Source: Temnothorax longispinosus
Lineage: Eukaryota > Arthropoda > Insecta > Hymenoptera > Formicidae
Assembly (NCBI RefSeq): GCF_030848805.1
Contig: NC_092358.1
Coordinates: 7,378,001-7,442,000 of the forward strand
DNA length: 64,000 bases
Reading direction: 5' to 3'
Shown here: piece after piece, positions 11,901 to 23,700 of the stretch
How positions within the stretch are numbered: the stretch's first letter is position 1
How the letters are laid out: the number at the start of each line of letters is the position of its first letter
Translations under genes and position numbers: made by a program
The notes under the pieces: model-generated
What the model was told of the DNA's origin: nothing
Seen by the model: only the letters and a program-made list of their open reading frames with translations
The model's database searches: none

Positions 11901-13322
11901 AGGGAAAAAAGAACAAAGAATACGAGACGGAGAGAAGTTCGAGGGAAAGGGGCCAAATTAGAACGAACGCCGGAAGCGGAAACTATAGTACGTTCCAGGG
12001 CAAATCCCGCGGAGGAATTAAGCTTAAAGGGTTAAAGTAGAATGTATTAGGGGGATGGACGGCACGGAAAACACAGAACCCAAGGAGGAGCTCCAAAGTA
12101 CGCTTGAGGAAAAGCAGCATCTTTTCAAAACAATATTAAAATGAGGAGTAAAATTGTTAATATCTATTTTTTTTAATATGGCAATCATAAAGAATATCAT
12201 ATCGCTCTCAGCAATAAGAAAGCTAAACATCAATATTATTTGTTGTTTGTTACTAAATTTCTTTAAAAATTAGATTTAAAAAAATTATTTTTTAATAAGA
12301 CGTTGAAATTATAATTCCCGTTTTTTAATGTAAAAATCACACCTCGTTATATATCCATAATATATTTATCGAAAGAAACCATGACTTTACGGGAAGGAAA
12401 TATTTGCTTTTATTATATTTCATTCTTATTCCGCTCTTTCCTGTCTCAAGAAGCTACCTTTTTCAAAATTCAATTATTTCTGACGTTCTCAGAATATTTA
12501 TTTACTAGATCGTGCATCCGAATGCCACATCGGAACCCGTTTCGTGAAGTTTCCCCCGAAGGGCAGGAATAACGAGAACGGAAAGGACAAGGGTCATGAG
12601 ATTTGAAGAGTCTCGAATTAAAATGCACGACGTCCTTTCCGACGTAGCGCAAGATCCTTTCCTGCGTGGGTCGTTATCAGAAGCTTGCCTGGAATCGCAT
12701 TCGAGCCAGAGAGAATTCACGAGTCGGATCTGAGAAAAATCTCCGAGTTATCCCAGTGTTTTGACTTAATTGAGGCTACCAGGGTTGACTGCGTTAAATC
12801 TAGGACGTGTACAAAGAGGAGGATAATGTAATTCTAGGTAAAAAAAACTCAAACCTACTTTGGATGCAAAGTTAGAATCTCGTTTTCGGAATTTTAATGC
12901 AATTGCTGGGATTTCAGCTCGTTTCCGTAAAATTCCAGGGTCTTCGATACATTAACATCTTCGGATAATAAGAAAAATCACAAAAACGTTATTACTACAG
13001 TAATCCTGTTTCGGCGAAGCCATTAAATTTAGCACATTTAACGTCTCGATTATTGTCATCATCGCGTGTCGGTGAGAAATAAATTCAGGTCATTTACTAG
13101 ATAAATATATAGTGTCTCGATCGTTTTGACATCGATTATGTGCGAGACGGAAATGACTGACAAGGTAAATATCCTTAATCACAGCTTCGGGAGAAATTTG
13201 CGTCGTTCATTTCGACGTTATCGCCGCACGTTCTGCTATATTCAATTATTCGCATAGCTATATATATATTAAAGCAAAAATGATAAAGCAAGATAGTATA
13301 GGAAGCGTTTTAAAAGCCTTGG
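8937..13322. other. non-coding stretch without recognised gene
   Basis: No recognised protein or RNA gene. A short alternating CG run lies at 9053-9068. 10181-10911 and 11097-11520 hold AT-rich frames with no family resemblance. 11640-12040 is purine-rich and CpG-rich with short overlapping frames on both strands. Isolated (AT)n tracts occur near 13258-13270. 10500-10640 and 12230-12370 are AT-rich. Confidence 0.55.
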
Positions 13323-13684
13323 AAAGCTGGGTATACATTTAAACACCGAACAAACACCGAAAAAATACCGATGAACGAACAGTGAACAAACAGCAAACGC
13401 GAACGTTCGGATATTCGCGTTGATAACAGCGAACTCCGCATTCGCTGTTCCTTCGGTGTTCGTTCGCTAACAATAAGTGTTATACCTATATACCCAGTTT
13501 CTATACTTGCGCGTTCACACCGCACGAATTGTCTTTTGATGTACCGCCTCATGATCGAGCCAAACGCGAATCGAACGTTCTATTCGCATTCGTTTTGGCG
13601 TATATATCTGGCTGAATGATAACAGCGAACGTTCGCGTTCACGTTCGCTGGGTTCGCGTTTGCTAGGTGTATATACCCAGCTTT
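13323..13684. mobile_element. MITE or MITE cluster rich in GCGAACG/CGTTCGC repeats
   Basis: The left end AAAGCTGGGTATACA is matched in inverted orientation by TGTATATACCCAGCTTT at 13668-13684. Two further right-end-like copies lie inside: TATACCTATATACCCAGTTT at 13481-13500 and GCGTATATATCTGGCTGA near 13599-13616. The interior is packed with direct and inverted GAACG/CGTTC words (AACACCGAACAAACACCGAA, GCGAACGTTCGCG and relatives). This suggests either one element of about 360 bp with repeated ends or two to three related elements in tandem. No clear target duplication was found and there is no coding capacity. Confidence 0.55.
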
Positions 13685-15504
13685 AACGCTTCTCGCCGCG
13701 AACGAAAGCATCGCGTGCGCGAGCTGTCATCGGCCGCCCTTTTTTACACGCCCGACTTTACCGGCTTACTAGCCATTTCCGATGATTAATGTCGGCCGCG
13801 ACAGCCCACGCTATCATCTATTATTAGCCGCGAGATTTACGCGGATCGATCACGGCAGTGAATCCTATATAAGGTATCCGTCCCCTTCCCCCTTCTTCAT
13901 CCCAAGTTCGATGACAGGATTGATTAATTTGAAATCGATTTCTCCATATCTGAAACTTTAAGTTAAAAGTTAAGTTAAAAGTTAAGTTTGGTCTTATCTA
14001 ATTCTTCGATAGCGCGCGAAAATGAGAAAAACTTTGATAACTAATTCTCCGTCAGGTACACAATCACAAATAAGAAAAATAAGAAAAATTGTCTTTTATT
14101 AAAAAATCCAAAAATTGGTATTAGCTTATTACGTTCAACTTGATTTAATTGTTAATATATTTATTGATAATACCTTAAAATTAAAATCGGTGCTCGTGGA
14201 GCACCCTATATATATAAAGGAATGAGCATTCTAAAAAGATTTTAATAACGGTCCTGCTCGTCGGAATGTCCGTTAAATTGGATTTAAGATGTGCACTCAA
14301 CGATAGATTTATCTTCTGCGCGCGTGTCGACTCTAAGTGAGCAATTAATCTCAATTCTCAATCCCCACTGATGATAATAATTGAATAAAATCTGTGGCCG
14401 GCCTCTCGTCCTAATCATCATATCGACCTATCGTGCATCCTGACCTTTACATTACATTCGCTTTGTGTTAAAGAGTGCAATTTCTGCGAATCGCGATAAA
14501 ATATATCAAAGCATCTCTACCCGTTAAACATATTTCTCTAGCAAACTTTTTAAAATATTTATATGGAAAATTACGCACATAAATAGGAAATTAATACGTT
14601 ATTGATACAATTTGGGTTTTTCTTTTTCAGTTAAAATTTATTTTTGTTTTATCTTTACTGCGAAGACTTTTTTGCATCGCTATGGCATCAATTCGATAAA
14701 ATTTACCTCTTTCTCTGCGTTTGCGAGTAAAAGTTAGTAATCGGTTTTCTGATCATATATGTACCGTGCTATTTTACTTTATACGTCTATGCCGAAACTG
14801 CGATGGAATTTCTGGGAATCGCAGAACAAGTGACTAAATCGCGACATGACGCGAAGGAGAGACCAATCAGAGCACGCCCGATGAAAATTGGAAACTGTGC
14901 GTTGGAAATTTGTGCCGCATCAGTATATTCCGAGGACAAAGTTTCGCGTTGTCGTATCTCGCGAGTACGTACGTTGCAACCAATTCTCATACGGCCGGGC
15001 GTCGCTATTAATAATCTTTCGCGCTTAGGTAATACTCGCACGAAAATTACATCTGCGTGTCACGCGCACACTCGCGCAACGTAACTATCCTGTGGCACAC
15101 AGAAAGGCATGCAACCACTAATTATAAAGAGTACAAAATTGACCTACCCAGCAATGAAAATTTGTTAGATATAAATCGGGTTACTCCGAGAAAACCGAAG
15201 GTCTTGACAAATGAACTTTGAAAAATATAATTCTGAGTTTTCATTACTTCAAACAGATTTTAGCAGCAATTAAACATTTAATATATCCTTGTTAAATAGA
15301 TTATTTTGCTTTGTCTCAATATTCAAAGTAAAAAGTTGCTCTAAACTGAAATATCATGAAAATATTATTATAAGTAATAATCATCCTCATAAATGCGAAA
15401 TTCTTATTTTGATTGTGAATGTTTTGCTATTCAGTACCCTTCTGAATAACTCGTCATCGCAAATTTTCAAAAAGATACCAAATATATCCATACAATATAT
15501 TATA
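13685..15504. other. non-coding stretch
   Basis: No recognised gene. 13959-13986 contains two and a half copies of a 12-base repeat (AAGTTAAAAGTT). A TATA-like CTATATAAGG lies at 13866-13875. At 14189-14205 a hairpin (GGTGCTC/GGAGCACC) is followed directly by TATATATAAAGG. 14803-15084 is an open frame overlapped antisense by another, without recognised similarity. Confidence 0.55.
13959..13986. repeat. 12-bp tandem repeat
   Basis: The unit AAGTTAAAAGTT is repeated about 2.3 times. Confidence 0.8.
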
Positions 15505-16150
15505 AGGGCCCATGCATATACCTCATCAGTAGGTCTAAAAAATAGGTGTTTTTTATGAATTTTTTGTGGAGAAAGTGAATAAAATAAATCATTCAATATT
15601 TTTGGATTATATTTATGATACTTTTAAGTAGTTATACAAATTTTTTCAGCCCATTTAAATAATTTGGCGAAGCGGGATACTGGGTAACGCGCGGAATAGG
15701 TCGCTCCATATGGCGGAAGTCCTCCAGTAGACTAAAAAAAATTATTTTGAATAAAAATTCATAAAATAACGGCAGTTCAAAAAGAAAAATTAATTTTCAC
15801 TATAAATTTTCGATACTTTTTTGCTTATAAAAAATTAAATATTGCATATATCAATATGATTGTAGTCTACTCTATAGGGACACTTGTACTGAACAGGAAA
15901 ATCGATTGATTCGATGTTTCAGAAACCTTTTACGACCTGGAGGACTTCCGCCATGGAGCAACATATTCCGCGCACAGGTCGCCGTTGCCCAGTATCCCGC
16001 TTCGCCAAATGGGCTGAAAAAATTTTTATAACTACTTAAAAGTATCATAAATATAATCCAAAAATATTGAATGATTTATTTTGTTTACTTTCTCCACAAA
16101 AAATTCACAAAAATCACCTTTTTTTGGACCTACTGAGGGATATGGACCCT
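15505..16150. mobile_element. 646-bp foldback element with arms of about 220 bp
   Basis: The left arm (15505-15727) and right arm (15937-16150) are inverted copies that stay alignable over their whole length. Shared blocks, outermost first, are AGGGYCCATR, CAGTAGGTC, AATTTTTTGTGGAGAAAGT, ATAAATCATTCAATATTTTT, GATACTTTTAAGTAGTTATA, TTTTTTCAGCCCATTT, GGCGAAGCGGGATACTGGG and GGCGGAAGTCCTCCAG. The two arms differ by small substitutions and a few short indels. TA dinucleotides flank both ends (15503-15504 and 16151-16152). The 209-bp spacer is AT-rich and has no open frame of note. TA flanks suggest mobilisation by a Tc1/mariner-type transposase, but this is inferred from the flank only. Confidence 0.8.
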
Positions 16151-16152
16151 TA

Positions 16153-19100
16153 AAATTAAAATATCATACAAAGGCAAGATCGCTTTATTATTCGTTTCCA
16201 CTTTCTCCGTCTCTTTCCCGTATCAGCGGTTGCACCGGTCACGAGAACCGTCCTACCAAGCATTCATGAGGTACACCCCACTCGAACGCGACGGACCAAA
16301 CGATATTTCCATAGAAGATAACGCCAGCTCATTCAAATTTCAAATTTTCCAAATGACGTCGTCGTCGGCGCAACGCGCCGGTTGGAATCACAATACTTCA
16401 TTGTGGACAAAGCCGCAGAACGAGCCGATACACCCGTTGTTGACGAAAGCAACGAGCAGATAGCAGATATATATATATATATACATATATACACATGAAT
16501 ATTCAGCTGTACATTGCGCTATCGAGGATACATCGACGAGGCTAATATATTTGTGTTTTCGCGACTTTTGCCATTGTAGAAGTTACACTCCGTGAGAATT
16601 ATTAGCCAGGTGATTTCTCCGTTTTCACACATTTCTAATTCGTTTTATCTCCTTAGTCATATTTGTAGAACACATTTGTCAAAAATTATTTTTTAAATAT
16701 TCCTTTCATTTCTCGCGAAAGAAAAATATCTCTTTCACTATCAAATTACACTAAATGTATACACAAAATAAGTTTTAAGTAAAAATAAAGAAAATAAATG
16801 GAGATATAGATGTAAAAATAAGATGTTCTCCCCGATTGCGATTGTTTCCTCACGATATTTGCCTTCCGGCTAAACGACTACCGTCGTTGGCGAAAAGTTA
16901 TAAGCATGCTTGGCATGACCACGTCGGCGCTTCCTACTTAATCGAAAGTCTTTTCGTCCCGGCAGAATTGGCAAAGCCGAGTCTCTGCCAGTGGGGAAAT
17001 TGCGGGGATCGCAATAAAGCTTCTTGCCGAAGTTCGTTCCGACTGGTAACGTGTTTGGGACTATTGCAATTAGACGTTGGCAAAATCCTAATTGCGCCGG
17101 AGTTCCGAGTTCGGAGTACACTGTGAAGTTTAATGTCTATTGACCAAGTCTATCGGAATACATTGCCAATTTAATGTAAACTCTATCTCAGATACCGGAA
17201 GTAATGCGCTCAAAAAGTTAAGTGTTGAGAAGTGAAATATCACGTAAGGCGTTACAATAGATCTGCATGAAAATATGTCTTAAATAATAAAATTGTTTTT
17301 AATTATACTTTTTTTTTATATAAGTTTTATACAAGTTATATAAGTTTTTTATATTTTATATAACAAGGTTTTTATATAAGCGTAAATTTTTTCTTTAAAA
17401 ATTTTCATATATTCAATGGCAATGAGTGAATATGCAACAGATATTATTCCTACCGAAGATAATGTACGATAATAGCGCGTTTTTATACTTCCACAAAAAC
17501 ACTATTAATTCAAACTTAAAATTGAATGACACATTGCAGCTCGATCGCTCACGTAAACTGTCACGTGAAAAAAAATAACGGTTAGGTTCCGTTGTAAAAG
17601 CTTTGTGATATGTATAAAAAAGCGTCGTTGAGATCATTCGAGATTTATGAACCGACGTCGAAATAAACGCTTATGCAACGGTGAACGCGAGAATTTAAAA
17701 TCGCGTCACAAAACGATGTTTTGAATCAAAATATACAAGACGTCATTCTGGCCACATATATTTTACGTTGCATAAAGGATCAATATTTTCGTAGAACTGT
17801 AGAATCCGAAAGCCATAATTTATCTTTCTACAAGAATTTATAGTTTTAATAAAATGAATCTCAAATTTGCGTTGAAATCGGAATAAAATAAAATGGCTCA
17901 CTTAAAATATTCAGTTGAAACTTAAATAAGTAGATTAAGTTACCAAACTTTTCTCACATACACACATAAAAAACTGTATATATTAAATAATTTCATGGCC
18001 ATGCTGATGTCTTATGTATAGTGTTGTGTAAAAAAATAATTTTTTGTTTATGTGAGCACAAAGCTCACAGCGCGAATATGTATACGATGTCGATCCACCA
18101 AACTTTCCTGCAATGCCTACTGGGCTTTTCAGGACACAAAAGAATGCCCGACATGTTCTATCATAAAACATATAGCAAAATTCCAATAATTCCCATGATA
18201 ATAATCGCGAATAAAAATCCACTTTCACGTGGAATGCCGCAATTTCAAATATCGCCGTTTCCCGATTGAATTATTTCGATGTAATTGAAAATTTTATGCT
18301 ATTAACTCTTCAACGATAATTGGTTGCACACGCGTATATTTTGCGAGATTGATTTCCAGCACAAACGCAGCTTCAAATGCCCGTTCCGATATTTCGTATT
18401 TATTTGTATATATTTCTTCGTATAATACTTATCGTAATTAATTTATTTCGTTAGCGAGAGAGAACGATCATATTGTATATATCCGTGTTTACGTTCGCGG
18501 ACCGTGTAATTTTCTGTCTCACTGGCCCGTCCTTTCATATCTGCTCAAATTAAATGTAAACTATATAGACAAGCAAAATAATGTAAAAATTGCAAGAATA
18601 TTTATGACACTTTTACACTTTACCCAACTCTCTCTCCTTTTCTTCGTAATGTGGAAATAAATTTTACTTATTCGTATTATGTTTATTCTATTAATTACTT
18701 TATTCTTTATATCTTATTTCCCTGTCCATTTTCTTCTTCTCCCTTCAGTTCACGCGAAAGAATCTTTTTAATACTTATGTTGTTTCGCGTATATCCAATT
18801 TATAAATGTATATTCCTTACGTCTTCTCGCTTAAAGGCTCTTCAAGTTCGATCTACGATCTTGCATTTTAAATTTAAGAAAGAGATTACAACTGGGTTAG
18901 AGAAAAAAAAATAGAAGCATTATATTTCGAGTGTAGGAAGTGAGAACATCCAATATACAGCTATGACAGACGTCTATGCAGCTATATGCACGTCGGATGC
19001 ATATTACGTGACATCGATAGTGATGAGATAAAAGTTTGAAAGAAAATTGCGAGAAAAGTCAGAACGGATGAACCTTGCACTATTTGCAGACAAGAAATGT

Positions 19101-20614
19101 GCCGTGAAACGAACGTCAATTCGGTAAGATCTTGATTGCTACGATATATTCGCTCGCCAGAAGAAACACGATAGTTTGCTGCACTAGGTCAAATATTTTT
19201 GCCCTCAAACCTATGTTTATCTATACTTGGCGGTATATATTTCAGAAAGATAATCATCTCGATAAGTATAGAGATCTGCTCTGCCAGATTGATTAAAGAA
19301 GAATCTGGATTTCTATTTTGATCGTTTTAGTTCGTTTATCCCTTTATGCAATCCGGTTAAATTTATATATCAAATCTAAAGTTGACAGGGAGCTATAACA
19401 GGTTCCATACAACATATATATATCTGTATATACAAGGATATATATCTGTGTAGGCACATATATTTCGTAGAAAATACGTGGCAACCGATAAAAAAGGAGT
19501 AAAAATAAATCACCATTGATCGCGTCGCGTCCAATAGTTATTAGGGCGTAAGTCAACATCCTATGTCACGGATGTGATAAAAACTGTTTCCTGTGTATTC
19601 CAATAACTACAATTTTTCCACATATTTTTGTATACCTATATATTATTTAAAATTAAATAAAAATATAAACCACAAAGATTTATATTTTTATTTAATTTTG
19701 TTGGATATGTATGTCAGAATTGATTAACTATAAATTCTAATAACTAAAATTCAAGTAATTAAAACTAAAGAAGTTTTTAAAATAATTTTATCGTTCCACT
19801 ATTTAAAAATATTATTTCATAAAAAATTCCATTATGCTCAATTTTTTTAAAATCAAAGTTTTAATTACTCAAATTTCCAAACAGAAAAATTAACTAAAAA
19901 TAGACCATAGAGCACTATCGATATTATTTCTGAACGCCACATATCCGAGCTATGCAAATATTAACAAGGCAAGAAAATCGAACGAAAGAAACGATAAAAC
20001 GATACGTAATATATAAAGTACGTCGTAACGATACTTCCTCCATCATCATAGAGGAACAGTATATTTCTCCAGGGAAGCGAAATTGGATCCGGCGTTAACC
20101 TCAATGGAAGACTCCCCAAGTTTCTTTGAGGCGACGACAGGGTTGAAGATAATGCGAAGGAACTTGCAGTTATTCAGATGCTCGTATACAAGGGATATAT
20201 AATCTTATTACAGATAAGATGCCTCGAGACGTTTCCTTCGAGATTTTTCAAAGAATCGGAATCAATGAGAAGCTGTATCAAGAGACACGACGCGCGAAGC
20301 GAGACGCACCGTGACTCTTTTACGCGAATATTCCTTACGAGAGAGCTATCCCCCATTGCAATGCAACACAATAGTTCAGGTTACAATTATTACGGTGAGG
20401 CTGGTGCAAGCTCGTAATTTGCTTCCAAGTAGAATATACACTTTGAATATAAAGTTGTACTTTAAGGATCTTATACAAATTACGAATTCATTCCGTTCTT
20501 GCTTTCAATTTCTATCTGATTAAATGCAAAATAAACGGTTAGATTAACACTAAAAAAAAGTATATATACAATGTACCTTCAATCAATCCAACTAGAAGAA
20601 AAAAAATGTAATGT
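16153..20614. other. non-coding stretch without recognised gene
   Basis: No recognised gene. A short (AT)n tract lies at 16468-16485. 17280-17420 and 19600-19880 are AT-rich. An inverted pair (AATTCAAGTAATTAAAAC at 19748-19765 and its near-complement at 19858-19875) brackets 92 bases. Short open frames (for example 16836-17126, overlapped antisense) show no family motif. Confidence 0.55.
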
Positions 20615-20726
20615 ATATTAAATGTATATAAATATATAAATATATAAATATATATAAATATAGATATATAAATATATAAATATACAAATATATAAATATA
20701 TAAATATACAAATATATAAATATATT
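20615..20726. repeat. AT minisatellite, 8-bp unit
   Basis: About 13 imperfect copies of ATATAAAT with occasional variants (ATACAAAT, ATAGATAT). The tract creates a spurious Tyr/Ile/Phe-only open frame on the minus strand, which should not be annotated as a gene. Confidence 0.9.
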
Positions 20727-23700
20727 TTAACAATTTTAAGAATTTCTAATTAATACTTTATAAGGTTAAGTTTCGAATTTTTTTATATCTTATCTAGTTT
20801 AAATAATTTTAATACAATTTATAATTATCTATTAGAAATTGAAGATATCGGTATATTTGTTTTAAAAAGCACTAAAAATATGATATTACCTTCTTATATA
20901 TGTATATAAACGTTTTCTCCTCTCAAGTTCACATACATACCTTCGGAAAGAATCTTGCAGCTTTGATGTAGAAGAAGAATAACACTTGGAAGTATTTTTC
21001 TACGAACAATACTATTTAATTTTTCGATTGTCGACTGCTTCGAAATAGAAAGCACAGTGAGACATGAGTAAAAAGTGCATCGTGTGATCTATCAATACTC
21101 ATTTTCATCAAGGTGGATTATTCGCTTATGTCCGTACTCTATATTTTACGATGCTTTCAGAAAATCAATTGAAACCATCTGATTAAATTTCGCGTCGTGC
21201 ATATAATTCTTTCATATAACATACGACGTAATTTGTGTGTCGTAGGTTGTTATGACAAAAAATAACCGCGAACAAAATTGAATATTCGTGTTATAACATT
21301 GTTCGACATCGTAGAATGTCATCGGCGCCCGCCGTTATTGCACTAAATATCTAATTAACCCTCTGATGTGCTTTATGAACTTCGTACATTGTAACATCAA
21401 AGTGAATAAACCGTAGGCGGATTATAATTGTCATTTAAAAACTTAATCGATTCTCTCAGCCTATAGTGATTCTAATATTTATACCTCAATGACAAACTCC
21501 GAGAGTGAAAAATCCTGTTGAAGTCCATTTAAAATAAATTGAGGAAAAATTATTCATTAAATTCCCCATTCTAAATTTCAATTTGTTAAAATCATTGAAG
21601 TTTCTATCCTAAAGTAAAACTACTGTTCGACTTAATTTACACAAGAATTAAATCATCGCTGCAAAAGTCTTAAATTAAAGGTAAACTCACTCAAAGTATC
21701 TACAATATAACTCCGGAAAAAGATGGGCAATCGGATAAAATCATCGATTGATTCTCCAGTATTGTTTATAGGAATCATTGCATATCCTGCCACAGTCGTG
21801 GAGGAATGGCGACAATTCCGAAGTAATCTCGAACATTGTGGACCATCTCCCGCAGGCACATAAAGCAACTCAATCTTCGATTTTTCCGCACCGCCTGACG
21901 ACAATCCGCGAAGCGCCAGTCAATTCGTCGTAGTCGTCGTCCACGGGACACAGGTGCGCGCAATGAACCCGAAATTACGGTACGGCGACGACAGCTATCG
22001 TTTCGTCGTAGTATTCTTCTTTGCCCCTCGTATCGGATTCCGTCCCCACGGCTCGTGGAATTCGCCAACTTTAACGAGGCAACTTGGAAAGTGCTACGAG
22101 CGCAAAGCGAGGCTGTCCCTCTCCCCCCCCTCTCTCTCTCTCTATTGGATTTCAGTTATCGAGCGTTTCGTGCGGCTTCCTCTACCCAGCTTTTACGAGT
22201 AAAACGTAACCTCAGATCGTGCGTTCGAAATTCTCCTCTCCCGGGACGCGTATTGCCAGCCATAAAACTGCCCCCTCTCCTTCTGTAGAAATTCAATTTG
22301 TCAATTGAAAGCGGATTTTTATCATTCGTCCACTAGATCGTTTATCTGGGAATACGCGCCACAATAGGAAAAAATCGTTATGCATATCTGCATTCATCGC
22401 GCGTAAATCCATATCTGAGCATCGCGGACAGAGACGTAAATTTTAAAATTTATTTGGGAAATGTATGCTCGAGGGAAGCCTGCAAAATTCACAAAACGTT
22501 GTCGTGCAGTCGTGAATTAATCCCATTGTAAGAATATAAAGTGAAGAGACAAAAGAAAATATTATTTTTGCGTGCTCCTTACCGAAGCAAAACAAAGCGA
22601 AATGAGGGTGCTTTTATCGAATAACGCTTTTGCGAACGTAAAGTGCTATTATTAATTAAAGGGCGCCCGAGGAAGACCATTCAAAGCCATCAGCGCCGCC
22701 TCCTTTTTGCCATGTCGGCCTATTCTCGGCTCCTAAGGGAAATTAATCGACGAGACGGAGAGGAGTTCAAGAAAGTCGACTTTTAACGACTGTCTTCGTT
22801 AATAATCCCCGCGAAGAGTGCCCCCTTAAGCGAACTTTAATCCCTCTATATAGCCATCACCGTCGCGCCGGACGTCGTGTCTTATGAACCGAAAGACAAG
22901 ACGAAGATGACTCTTGGGCGCCCGCCGCTTATCCCCGTAAGAAAAAACTTCGTTCTTTATCGGCACGGGGAATCAAATTTAAATTATATCTCGTTTCGCA
23001 CCTGCTCTCACGTGCTTCTCCGTTAATCCCGAGAATTACAAAAAGGAGCATTGCGTCGTTTTCAGGGCTCCCTCGTCTCCCGCCCCCCTCTCTCTGTCTT
23101 TCCTAACGTTATTTTCAGAAGGATCGTTTATGCGTAAAAATATTTCTCTTCCGAAGAAAAATGCTGACTCCGTATATCGAAATCCGATATGTGTACGAAG
23201 GGTGACGCGCGTATATACCTTTATTTTTCCAGTTTTCATCTTCTGAAGATATTTTAACATATTTCCGCAAAGATGGAATTTCCATTTCGCATTGACATAA
23301 ATGGAGAAAACACATATACCGTTGCTTTCAAATTCTTTTCATCCGTATAAGCTAAAATAACAGTACAAATCGATCAGCAATAGGAAGCTAATATTTACCT
23401 TCGATATCTTCGAACGTTATACAGTATTTAGCTAGAGATTATTATGCACGTATGTATAATCGTATGCTAATAATAGCTGCCTGCTATCCAATGATACATT
23501 ACATAGTCCTTGTCGGGAACGCATTAATGCGCATAGATAATAACTAGCTAGCATTAAACTATAATCACTTTGAATCGATTAGCATACAAATGATCGATAT
23601 TTATCGAATAAATAAAACGCGTGCACGATAAAGAGAAGAGGAGGAACGGGGTAAATTACAAACAAATGCAAAGCACTTGCAAATAATCGAACATAGAGTG

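Noticed and set aside
20539..20733. Tyr/Ile/Phe-rich minus-strand frame
   Set aside because: It is translated AT minisatellite.
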